Shown one piece after another: positions 39,601 to 49,543 of a DNA stretch of 64,000 bases. The stretch comes from Cornus controversa (Eukaryota > Streptophyta > Magnoliopsida > Cornales > Cornaceae). A model generated the notes under the pieces. It worked only from the letters and a program-made list of their open reading frames with translations, ran no database searches and was not told the DNA's origin. The stretch lies in assembly GCA_026545225.1 (NCBI GenBank), contig CM048846.1, positions 82,973,270-83,037,269 of the forward strand. Reading direction: 5' to 3'. The position numbers and the translations under genes are program-made. The stretch's first letter is position 1. The number at the start of each line of letters is the position of its first letter.

Positions 39601-42448
39601 ACCAGCGGACTATGACAGTGATGATGAGTATATAGGTGGACAAAGGCAACAAATCAGGCAACCATTGGTCAACAGGCCACCAGTTCCAGCGATGGGGGTC
39701 CCTGTTGCTGGTACCCTTGATCAGCGTTCAAGCAGAAATGATGCTTGGAGCACACGTATGAGGGAAAAGGTGTGATTTCTTTTAATAGAATGTTCTTTAT
39801 GTTCAAAAGTATTTGGGCTTCTCCATGTGTTTATCAGCAGCATAGCTTCATGATCTGCGTGACAAATTGCTTCAAATCATGCACTTTAAATAATATTAAC
39901 TTTTTCAGTAAGAGGTTTTCACTTGATTATGTCATGCTTGCTTTGTTAATTTCTGATCCATTTATGAAGATCACTTAATTTGTATCCAAGGAAGTTTAAA
40001 AAGAATTCTCATGCTTCACTTTTGATTTTGCTATGTTGAATTCTGACTTCTTTTGCAACTTTTTCCGAAGTTATCTTCCAGTTCTCAGTTCTTTGTTGCT
40101 CTAATTAGATTCTGAATGTGTCAATATGATAATAAACTGCACATGCAGGATGCAAACTTAAAATTTTCTGGCTGTCTTACACAGGTTGTATTCTTTTGTG
40201 AAGGAAAAAAAAAGGTTGTATTCTTTTTGCTGAATTTTGAAAAATGGGATTTGATTGTTGACAGGATTTGGAAACTAATGAAATGAAAATAATGTAATTT
40301 GTAATTCCTTTGTTCTTCTGAGTCAAGTTCTTAGGTGCAAGTCTTTCTCAGGAAGTTGAAACTTGAAGTTGTCTGCCAGAAAGCCCAAAGTTCCATTGTT
40401 GCAGAATTTGTCCATGGACACATAAATTTGCTGTTTGCCCATCTAAATCACTTAATTAACAGCTAAATAATTATGTAGCCCATTCAGGGATGAAAATGGA
40501 CTGTTTGTCTTCTGTCTTTTTTTCCCCCTTGTCTGCTCTATTGAAGATCTAAAACTGGGAGAAGATAATTGATTACCAAAATGAGAGTTTTTCTTTTTAG
40601 ATAAGGCAATAAAGAAATTTTATTAATATGAACCACAAATTCATACAATCAGTTTCTACAGCTCTTCTCACCCTTAAAGGAAGAGCGTCTAAGTTATTAC
40701 AACTGCAACCATTTCTAATGCCTCCCTTGCCAAGTTGTGAGCTGCCATTTTAGCATTCTGTCTGATATGCTCTACCTTCAGCTCCTCAAAAAGAGCTAAC
40801 ATCCTGGTAATATCTTGAATAATGATTGAGATAGATGTTATTACATGAGCATGCCCTGTCATAGCACCAATCACCAACTTAGCATTATTTTCAAAGATGA
40901 CTTTCTGCAAGATCCATTCAATCACACACTGAACAGCCGACAGCCGAGCAAAGGATTAGTGCTTCAGCATACATCTTCAAGATTTTGCAAATATTTCAGT
41001 TCAGCATGAAGAGCACTACCAGAAGAGTCTCTCACAATAATTTGTCCCCTTGCTTTATCCGTTTTCTTGTTAAAGGATGCATCCACATTTACCTTGCACC
41101 ATCCATTATCTGGGTTTTCTACTGCATTACCACAGATTCTCTGTTATCATCCCTCCTATTGCTCTACTCCAATTCTGTTTCCTTCAGAACATTCCAATAT
41201 TCATGAAATTGTGATATAGAGTATAATATTTTTCTTTCTTTTAATTCTGTATAACTGCTGAAGAAGATGTCAGATTTATCAAAATTCACTTCTTGCCCAG
41301 ATGTCACTTCATACTATTGTGACAATCCTTTCAATCTATGCACCTCATCACTAGTTGCCTTGCAAAACAGTAGAGAGTCAACCGCAAAATGATGTGTAAT
41401 CTCTGGAGCTCTTCTTCATATTTTAACATCTGAAATCCAACCTGTAGCACTTGCATTTTCCAATGCCCTTGATAAACCTTATGCACATATTAAGAAAAGA
41501 TGATGAGATAATGGATTTTATCACTATCAGAAAGGAGCAAACATAAGAGAGTTTAAAAATTGGGCTTATTCCAGCAGCTTATTGTTGTGGTCTTTTGAAT
41601 TGGGTAACCCATGATTTTTATCAATTCTCTCTAATACTAACATTGAATCCAAATGATCTCAAACTTTGATCATAGGCTTGAAATTAGTCAGACTATGAAT
41701 TACTAATATGTAGAATTGTGAGGGAGAGAGATCTACTCGACATCTGCTGTTATCATTCAGCATGTTGCAGTAATCTACCAGACAAGGGAGTCCCACAGGT
41801 TCGTTAAATCCCTTGATCTGGGATGGTATTCTCAAATGTTGTAGGTTGATTGAGTCCAGCGGTATTTTAACCTAAATAAGATTTCAAAATCTCCAGATCT
41901 TTGGAATCGTGTATTCCTATCCCTGAAATTTCGTGCAAAAAACACAACCTTAAAGAACTTAAGAAATTTGATTCTTGATTGTTGTATCTGAAGATTTCCC
42001 ATTCCTCTCAGAAATCTTTGCAAGCTCTTACTGTATTTGTTGCACGATGATGCTTTTTGCTTTACCCGTATTCTTGATGCAGATTTCTTTTGTCTGGTGG
42101 TTCCCTGCCTGTTTATGCACAATTGAGTTGCCATACACTATTATATTAGTATATCCAATAGGTCATATTAGTCACTAAACCCAAAGGATGCCAAGTATTT
42201 CACACACACATGTATATATGCTGCATCTTCTGCATGGCTTTTCTTCATGTTGCATGTTCCCTCTCTCTCTCTCTCTGGATCTGTTTCTATATATTGATAT
42301 ATTGATATTCTTTTGTATCTCTTTTCTGGATATAAACCAGTATGGGCTTGATACTGCTGAGTTTACATACAACCCTTCCGAGACAAACAGGTTGCAAGCA
42401 GCAGCACAGCCGGCAGAAGAAAGTAGTAGTCGATGCAGCATCATGTGA
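33604..42448 (+). CDS. TOM2A: TOM2A-type tetraspanin with C-terminal CaaX box
   Basis: Four-pass membrane protein of the plant tetraspanin/TOM2A group; Arabidopsis TOM2A resides in the vacuolar membrane, binds TOM1 and is a host factor for tobamovirus multiplication. Coding exons: 33604-33839, 37609-37708, 38256-38336, 38418-38522, 39557-39769, 42341-42448; all GT-AG, in phase, giving 280 residues, the length of Arabidopsis TOM2A. It starts MACRGCLECVLKLLN, with cysteines fit for acylation. Hydrophobic segments lie near 11-31, 80-103, 113-133 and 163-184, with a short loop between the third and fourth. Exon 5 has the conserved DYDSDDEY and QQIRQP, exon 6 FTYNPSETNR, ending CSIM, a prenylation (CaaX) signal. 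Intron 1 (33840-37608) holds a TRIM-like fragment; intron 5 (39770-42340) a LINE 3' end. Exon 6 has a second intact copy at 61244-61351. Complete and likely functional. Confidence 0.95.
35660..36020. repeat. Possible LTR-like fragment in TOM2A intron 1
   Basis: Contains ACTTAGAGGGGGTATGAATTGG, a phrase common in plant LTR retroelements, followed by noncoding sequence without clear ends. Family assignment is not possible by eye. Confidence 0.25.
36705..36840. repeat. MITE-like fragment rich in TGTTTTG
   Basis: GGGGCCATGTTTGGGGATG followed by inverted TTTTGTTTTG and CAAAACA words looks like half of a MITE. No partner terminus located. Confidence 0.3.
36995..37280 (+). mobile_element. TRIM-like miniature LTR retrotransposon fragment
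   Basis: TGGTATCAGATC at 37029-37040 is a primer-binding site for initiator Met tRNA. Just before it, GGGCAAGCGCCAGACCCATTATA resembles the end of the right block, GAGCAAGCACCCGACCCGTTACA (about 37258-37280), as two LTR ends would. The right LTR includes TCCCACATCGG and a TATATATGGG promoter-like stretch; a G-rich purine tract (GGGTGGGGGAGA) precedes it. Only about 100 bp separate PBS and tract, so no coding domain. The 5' LTR is mostly missing. Confidence 0.55.
38805..39175. repeat. MITE-like AGAGAAG/CTTCTCT inverted region in TOM2A intron 4
   Basis: Starts CTTGTGTTTGGCTTGAGAGAAGAG and ends near CCATTCCAAACACTGC; the purine-rich left side and pyrimidine-rich right side could pair. It has the look of a MITE of the TGTTTGG type, with borders unresolved. 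Confidence 0.35.
40590..41130 (-). mobile_element. LINE 3' end with RNase H-like domain, in TOM2A intron 5
   Basis: Minus-strand reading gives NGWCKVNVDASFNKKTDKAR near 41090, AEAL after a frameshift, WILQKVIFENNAKLVIGAM and HIRQNAKMAAHNLAREAL (about 40900-40700): the RNase H fold (RVT_3) found at the end of plant LINE ORF2. The family usually has FESDAKL, so a catalytic aspartate is replaced by asparagine here. The 3' end reads TTAATAAAATTTCTTTATTGCC followed by an A-rich stretch. The same fragment recurs in the duplicate at about 59510-60050. Confidence 0.7.
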
Positions 42449-42873
42449 TGATCATCTGAGTTTATGCTCAAATTTGAAATTGGCTCAGTTCTGGAAGCTG
42501 ATTTTTATTCTACAGGTGTTAGAAACATTGTATTTTCAGATAACAATTTCTTTCCTTTTTGACAAGCTTGTGTACGAAACACGTCTTTCAGGATCTCCCT
42601 ACTCATTGGTCTCTTCTCAAATTGACACTGTTTCTACCATTAAATCCATTGCCATATATGGTGTGAAAAATTGTATGCTACATTCGGGTTTTTCTTGGAG
42701 CTGACAATGAGTTACAGATTTTGTATGAAGCTGAGTTGCATTTGACTGGCTTAAAACAAGGAAATCACAAGTTTGATGGATTAATTGAGTTTGTGAGATA
42801 TGTTGTTCATGTGATGAGATTTTGAGTTATACATGGTTAAATTGAGTTTGTTATATATATATATATATATATA

Positions 42874-43261
42874 GAATTAGGCATGCTTTCATTTGGTTCT
42901 TATTCCTTGTGAGAAAAACAAAAACAAATGAATAAATAATGGAATTAGGCATGCTTTATAGCTGACTCAAAACAGGTTTGCAAATATATATATTGCAACT
43001 TGCATATTAGTATAATTATAGAAGAGATCTAAGGGAGACTCAACATAACTGATAGCGAACCAACATAATGAAATGGGAGAAAACAAAATAAATTTCATAT
43101 CAACAGAAACTGAAATAATTATACTAATATGCAAGTTGCAATATATATATTTGCAAACCTGTTTTGAGTCAGCTATAAAGCATGCCTAATTCCATTATTT
43201 ATTCATTTAGTTTTTGTTTTTCTCACAAGGAATAAGAACCAAATGAAAGCATTCCTAATTC
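42874..43261. repeat. Large inverted repeat (146-bp arms, 95-bp spacer)
   Basis: 42874-43019 and 43115-43261 are reverse complements with only a few mismatches; the spacer is 43020-43114. A (TA)n tract (about 42852-42872) abuts the left arm. In the second duplicate only the right arm exists (about 61955-62080) and the spacer is in the opposite orientation. Confidence 0.85.
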
Positions 43262-43352
43262 CATTATTTATTCATTTAGTTTTTGTTTTTCTCACAAGAA
43301 ATGAGAACCATATGAAAGAAGAAAAACTAGGCGAGTTTTTTAATCTTGCTTC

Positions 43353-43517
43353 TGTTACAAGTGGGTCTGTCAAGTGGGTTCATACCACATAAATGCATAT
43401 ATATCATATACTGATATTTTGCACCTCCTTTGATGCCTATATATATGAGGCATATGTATGTTAAGAAGGGGTCACTTGTTTTGGATGTAAAAGGCAGCAT
43501 TCTCTGTTAACTCTCAA

Positions 43518-43556
<39 letters not shown>

Positions 43557-43734
43557 TATACCAATCTCTCTCTCTACTCTCTCAATCTACTTTCTCTTAC
43601 TGTTATACACATATATCTATATACATATCAATATCTTCTGCCTATCTTCTCTCCTAACTATTATATAGTTTATACTATATATTTATATACTACTACTATT
43701 ACAATATAGTGGTACATCATCTACTATTACAACA
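43353..43734 (+). repeat. 5' LTR of Copia A
   Basis: 382 bp, TGTTACAAGTGGG to CTATTACAACA. Contains a (CT)n tract at 43522-43553 that is longer than in the 3' LTR, and a TATATATGAGG promoter-like stretch near 43440. Confidence 0.93.
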
Positions 43735-44014
43735 CGTTATCAGTACGAGGTTCTGACCACTCGAGAAGACAAGTAAAAGCACGAGGTTCTGACGAACGGA
43801 GAAGACAATTTCATTTTTCACTTCCAAGTAAAAGGTACGAAAATTATATTTTATGTCATTTCAATAGATAAATATATCTATACATATATCTATATATATA
43901 TAGATAAATATATAATATATCTATTAGAGTATATGTATATATATATATACCCATACATATAATCTATATATTTATATAGATATATCTATATATACATATA
44001 AATATATAATATAT

Positions 44015-44335
44015 ATGTATATATAAAGTCCTTCCGGATTGCGAAGTGACATGTTCATATTTATATTATTTTATTCTGTCAATATACCTACATATATATG
44101 TATATATAAAGTCCTTCCGGATTGCGAAGTGACATGTTCATATTTATATTATTTTATTCTGTCAATATACCTACATATATATGTATATATAAAGTCCTTC
44201 CCGATTGCGAAGTGACATGTTCATATTTATTTTATTCTGTCAATATACCTACATATATATGTATATATAAAGTCCTTCCCGATTGCGAAGTAACATGTTC
44301 ATATTTATATTATACTATTCTGTCAATATAGTATA
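44015..44335 (+). repeat. Four tandem ~83-bp units in the Copia A leader
   Basis: AAAGTCCTTCC recurs at 44025, 44108, 44191 and 44269 (periods 83, 83, 78), each followed by GATTGCGAAGTrACATGTTC. The units lie between the PBS and gag, so they are noncoding leader sequence; an open frame across them is incidental. Confidence 0.85.
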
Positions 44336-44379
44336 CATATAAAATTCCGAGTATCTTACAATAAAAGACTCGTCCATAC

Positions 44380-45000
44380 TATGAAAAATTTGAAGGATAG
44401 GTTCGAATCAAAGAACTTTAAATCAGCCAAGAGCTCGAGACAACTGGTCAAAATTGAAGTTGTCTGATTATAAATCGGTAATAGAATATAATTCAGCTCT
44501 ATTCCGAATTAGCTCCCAAATGAATTTATGTGGAGAGCCTAAAAATGATGTGGATATATTAGAAAAAATATTTACCACATTTCATTCCTCGAACTAGCTC
44601 CTCTAGCAGCAGTATCGAGAGAGATATTTTACAAGATATTCTGAGTTGATATCTTGCTTATTAGTAGCTGAACAAAATAATGAGCTCTTATTAGATAATC
44701 ACATATTCCGTTCGACCGGATCAGCTTCATTCAACATCCTTTAATGGTCGTGGACGTGGAAGTGGTCGTGGACGTGGCCACGGCAGAAATAATAATTATG
44801 GTGGTTATCCTTCATTTGAGTTTTCTAGTAGGAACTACACACCATATTATCATGAAGGAAATGCAAGTGGGGCAAAGCAAGAAAAATTGAAAGGTATGCC
44901 GATGCAACCTCCAAACAATATGAAAATGCTTGCTTTCGCTGTGGTATGAAAGGGCATTGGTCACAGACCTGCCGAAATGCCCAAACACTTCATTGAGCTA
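44380..45000 (+). pseudogene. Copia A gag remnant
   Basis: Broken gag. It contains a Gly/Arg-rich run (GRGRGSGRGRGHG type, about 44750-44785) and the nucleocapsid zinc knuckle CFRCGMKGHWSQTC (CX2CX4HX4C) at 44931-44972. Stops before the knuckle separate it from the N-terminal half. Confidence 0.7.
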
Positions 45001-45239
45001 TATCAAGCTTCAAATCAAAGGAACAGGGAAGGAAAAAGAGATTGAAACAAATGTTATCAAAATTATGAACTGATAGCCATCAATCATCTTGATATTTCAG
45101 ATATCTATAAAGACCTCCCTGAAATAAATAAATCAGTTGACTGATAATGAAAATGTTCACATCAATTTGATATCATCTCCTTTGATTTTTATTAATGTAT
45201 TATTACAAGTTTTGTTTGTAATTACACTTTTATTAATGT

Positions 45240-46459
45240 AATGAAGATATATATTTGGTGACAGTGCCACGACACATACTATCCTGAGAGATAGAAAATA
45301 TTTTTCCCAGATAACATTAGCTGAAGCTAATGTTAATACCATATCAGGTTCCATAGACCTGATTGATGGTTCTGGAAGGGCTAATATTGTGTTACCATGT
45401 GGAACACAATTGCATATTGATGATGCTCTCTACTCAGCCAGATCCAAGAGAAATCTGGTGAGTTTTAAAGATATACGTCATAACGGATATCATATTGAGA
45501 CAATAAGTAAAGGGAGTATGGAATATCTATGCATTACATCAACTATTTCATGCTAGAAGCATGTTTTAGAAAAACTCCCTACTTTCTCTTCTGGGTTATA
45601 TTTTATGAAAATAAGAGCAATTGAATCACATGTAGTGATACACCAGAAATGCTATGACCCAAAGAATTTTATATTATGGCATAATTGCCTTGGTCATCCT
45701 GGGTCAACAATGATGCGCCGAATTATTGAAAATTCAAATGGGCATCCATTAAAGAATCAAAAAATTCTTTTAACAAGTGATTATACATGCACTGTATGCT
45801 CACAAAGAAAGTTAATTGTGAGGCCATCTCCTTCAAAACAATGATGCGCCGAATTATTGAAAATTCAAATGGGCATCCATTAAAGAATCAGAAAATTCTT
45901 TTAACAAGTGATTATACATGCACTGTATGCTCACAAGGAAAGTTAATTGTGAGGCCATCTCCTTCAAAAGTTGTTGTTGAATCTCCTGATTTCTTACAAA
46001 GGAACCACAGAGATATATGTGGACCTATTCACCTATCATGTGGACCTTTTTCGTTATTTTATGGTTTTAATTGATGCCTCAACTAGATGGTCCCATGTCT
46101 GTTTACTTTCTACTCGAAATGTAGCATTTGCTTGACTTTTGGCCCAAACAATTCGTTTAAGAGCACAATTCCCGGATTATCCAATTAAGGCAATTCGTCT
46201 TGATAATGCCGGAGAATTTACATCTAAAACGTTTAATGACTATTGCATGTCTATTGGCACTGATGTTGAACACCCTGTTGCACACACTCATACTCAAAAT
46301 GGTCTAGCAGAGTCTTTTATAAAACGTCTTCAATTGATTGCCAGACCATTACTTATGAAAACAAAACTCCCTGTGTCAGCCTGGGGACATGTCATATTGC
46401 GTGCAACATCATTAGTTCGTTTTAGACCAACTGCTTACCATAGTTTTTCACCTCTATAA
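45240..46459 (+). pseudogene. Copia A protease-integrase remnant
   Basis: Protease motif GDSATTHTILRDRKYF begins near 45257. The integrase zinc finger LWHNCLGHPGST...CTVCSQ (HHCC) follows at 45675-45815. A 131-bp block (45710-45840) is repeated directly after (45841-45969), which duplicates the finger and shifts the frame. The integrase core continues with LIDASTRWSHV, a stop near 46130, then AIRLDNAGEFTSKTFNDYC and AHTHTQNGLAESFIKRL to 46459. Confidence 0.8.
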
Positions 46460-46899
46460 CTTATGGTTGGTTAACAACCAAATATCTCTCACTTACTAGT
46501 TTTTGGTTGTTCTGTCTTTGTGCCTATTGCACCACCACAACGAACAAAAATGGGCCCTCAACGTAGACTTGGAATTTATGTAGGTTTTAACTCTCCATCT
46601 ATCATTAGATATCTTGAACTTATGACAGGAGATTTGTTTAAAGCAAGATTTGCTGATTGTCATTTTGATGAGGTGGTATTCCCACCATTAGGGGGAGAAA
46701 TGACACAGCCTGAACAACAACATGAGATCACTTGGAATGCTATGACATTATCACATTTTGATCCCCCTACAAGTCAAAGAGAACTTGAAGTTAAAAGAAT
46801 CATTCATTTGCAAAGTATTGCAAATCAATTGCGAGATGCATTTACTGATACAAGTAAAGTGATATAATCTCATATCCCTGCTGCCAATTTTCCAGCACG

Positions 46900-48649
46900 A
46901 ATAAATGTCCCTGTTGGACAGTCTATAAGTATTGCAGCAGATGCATCTAAAACAAGCCTGAAGCGTGGGAGACCCATTAGTGCAAAAGATACTGTTCCTC
47001 GAAAAAGAAAAGTACAAGAGAAAGTAGATAAAAAAAAAAGATGGCACTCCTGAGGAGGCCATGCTTACAAAGGGAGCAAAAATAGCCCCTGAAGAAATGA
47101 TAGCCCTTGATGAGGCACAAAAGATATTGCAAGAGATAATGAGGATCCAGAACCTCAATACGTTGACGAATGTCGACGCAGAAATGATTGGCCAAAATGG
47201 AAAGAGGCAATATAGGCAGAATTAACTTCACTGGCAAAACGTGAAGTATTTGGATCAATAATCTAGACACCTGAAGGTGTTAAGCCTGTAGGGTACAAAT
47301 GGGTATTTGTACGGAAAAGAAATGAGAAAAATAAAATTATGAGATACAAAGCCCGCTTAGTGGCACAAGGTTTCTCACAAAGGCCTGGTATTGATTATGA
47401 GGAGACATATTCTCCGGTAATGGATGCAATTACATTTCGATTCCTGAGTAATTTGGCAGTCACAAAAAGGCTAAATATGCATCTAATGGACGTGGTTACA
47501 ACATATTTATATGGATCACCTGATAGTGATATTTATATGAAAATCCCTGAAGGATTTCAAATGCCTGAAGCAATCGTTTCAAAACCACGGTCGATGTATT
47601 CAATCAAGTTACAACGATCGTTGTACGGATTAAAGCAGTCTGGACGCATGTGGTACAATCGCCTTAGCGAGTACTTAATCAAAGAAGGATATGTAAATAA
47701 TCCAATCTGTCCATGCGTTTTCATTAAAAAATTAGGATCTAGATTTGCAATTATAGCAGTATATGTTGATGATTTAAACCTCGCGGGAACTCCTGACGAG
47801 CTCACCGCGATTGCTGATTATTTAAAAAAAGAATTCGAAATGAAAGATCTTGAAAAAACAAAATTTTGCCTCGAATTACAAATTGAGCATTTACCAAGTG
47901 AAATTCTTATCCATCAGTCAACATATACAGAAAAAGTTCTAAAGCGATTCTATATGGATAAAGCTCATCTATTAAGTTCTCCAATGGTTGTTCGATCGAT
48001 TGATGTGAAGAAAGATCCATTTCGTCCTCGAGAAGATAATGAAGAATTGCTTGATCCTGAAATTTCATTTCTGAGTGCTATTGGTGCACTGATGTACCTT
48101 ACAAATTGCACACGACCGGACATAACTTTTCTAGTCAACTTACTGGCACGGTACAATTCTGCACCAACCCGCAGACATTGGAATGGTGTCAAGCATATAA
48201 TGAGATATCTTCGTGGGACCACTGATATGGGATTGTTTTATTCAAATAAATCAAAATCCCAGTTAGTTGGATATGCAGATGCAGGTTATCTTTCTGATCC
48301 ACATAAAGCTCGATCACAAACAGGATATGTATTTACTTGTGGTGACACTGCTATATCATGGAGATCCATGAAACAGACAATGACAACAACCTCTTCAAAT
48401 CATTCTGAAATACTCGCAATTCATGAAGTGAGCCGAAAGTGTGTCTGGCTAAGATCTATGATACAGCATATTCGAGAAAACTGTGGACTCTCCTCAATAA
48501 ATAATATCCCAACGATATTATACGAAGATAATACTGCATGTCTTGCTCAAATCAAAGGAGGCTATATCAAAGGAGACAGAACCAAGCACATCTCACCAAA
48601 ATTCTTCTATACTCACGAGCTTCAGAAAAATGGTGATATTGATGTCTAG
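46900..48649 (+). pseudogene. Copia A reverse transcriptase-RNase H
   Basis: The longest open frame is 47339-48649 (436 codons). RT motifs: ARLVAQGFSQRPGIDYEETY, LKQSGRMWYNRLSEYL, the catalytic AVYVDDLNL near 47760. RNase H: GYADAGYLSDP, SSNHSEILAIHE, and YEDNTACLAQIKGG, then TKHISPKFFYTHE. The frame stops at 48647 (TAG) where the sister copy at 54603 has CAG and continues to LADLFTKALP. The upstream linker has lost about 100 bp relative to 52963-53090, so RT is also cut off from integrase. Confidence 0.85.
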
Positions 48650-48946
48650 CAAATTTGTTCGTGTGATAATTTGACAGACTTGTTCACTAAAGCTCTGCTT
48701 ACCACGACATTCAAGAAATTGGTTCACAATATTGGGATGCGGCAGCTCAAAGATTTTCCATGCTGATGAGGGGGAGAATTTGTTTGAAAAGGTATGAGCA
48801 TACTGCACTCTTTTTCCTTCGATCAGGTTTTATCCCACTGGGTTTTCCTGACAAGGTTTTAATGAGGCAGTTCTTGTATATGCAATACCATTTTCAGATT
48901 CACAAGAATCTTGTTCTCTTTATAGTGTCATGAACTCAAGGGGGAG

Positions 48947-49313
48947 TGTTACAAGTGGGTCTGTCAAGTGGGTTCATCCCACATAAATGCATATATATCA
49001 TATACTGATATTTTGCACCTCCTTTGATGCCTATATATATGAGGCATATGTATGTTAAGAAGGGGTCACTTGTTTTGGATATCAAAGGCAGCATTCTCTG
49101 TTAACTCTCAATCTCTCTCTCTCTCTCTCTCGTGTATACCAATCTCTCTCTCTACTCTCTCAATCTTCTTTCTCTTACTGTTATACACATATATCTATAT
49201 ACATATCAATCTCTTCTGCCTATCTTCTCTACCTAACTATTATATAATTTATATTATATATTTATATACTACTACTATTACAATATAGTGGTACATCATC
49301 TACTATTACAACA
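48947..49313 (+). repeat. 3' LTR of Copia A
   Basis: 367 bp, same ends as the 5' LTR, shorter CT tract, preceded directly by the polypurine tract ending at 48946. Confidence 0.93.
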
Positions 49314-49543
49314 GCTTCTACCTAATTCCATTATTTATTCATTTAGCTTTTGTTTTTCTCACAAGGAAGGAGAACCAAATGAAAGAAGAAAAACAAGGCG
49401 AGTTTTTTATCTTGCTTCTGGTGGATTCCTGGTTTCTTTATTCTCTATTTAATTATTTGATTTTATTTTTGTCAAATCAGTCCCAGAATTGAATTTGCAA
49501 GTTGAGAAACATGACACCATAATAAACGTGGAATTTTATGATA

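Larger units (their letters stand above)
43353..49313 (+). mobile_element. Copia A: full-length Ty1-copia LTR retrotransposon
   Basis: 5961 bp with LTRs 43353-43734 and 48947-49313, both TG...CA, flanked by the 5-bp target duplication GCTTC (43348-43352 and 49314-49318). The matching locus at about 62117 in the second duplicate reads CTTGCTTCTACCTAATTCC, the empty site. After the 5' LTR comes a degenerate PBS-like CGTTATCAGTACGAG; before the 3' LTR a purine tract CTCAAGGGGGAG. Order of domains is gag, protease, integrase, RT, RNase H, which defines Copia. The coding region has stops and frameshifts (near 45840, 46076, 46130, 46865, 48647), so it cannot make full proteins, yet the LTRs differ by only about seven substitutions outside the CT tract by my reading. 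Confidence 0.95.
39819..49543 (+). repeat. Segmental duplication, copy 1 (TOM2A intron 5, exon 6, 3' flank), split by Copia A
   Basis: From CTCCATGTGTTTATCAGCAG (39821) through 43352, then from 49319 to about 49543, the sequence is collinear with 58712-62349. Between them lies the Copia A insertion (43353-49313, plus its 5-bp TSD). Excluding the insertion the block is about 3.76 kb. Most differences are single bases and tract lengths, apart from the inverted repeat at 42874-43261. Confidence 0.9.

Noticed and set aside
42188..42448. Open frame of 86 codons ending in the TOM2A C-terminus, as a separate gene
   Set aside because: Only the last 108 bp are coding (exon 6); the rest is intron sequence with the polypyrimidine tract and acceptor. 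The same applies to 61082-61351.
44122..44331. Repetitive 69-codon open frame
   Set aside because: Product of the 83-bp noncoding tandem units of the Copia A leader.
44015..44335. CRISPR-like repeat array
   Set aside because: The units are directly adjacent without unique spacers, and the genome is a plant.
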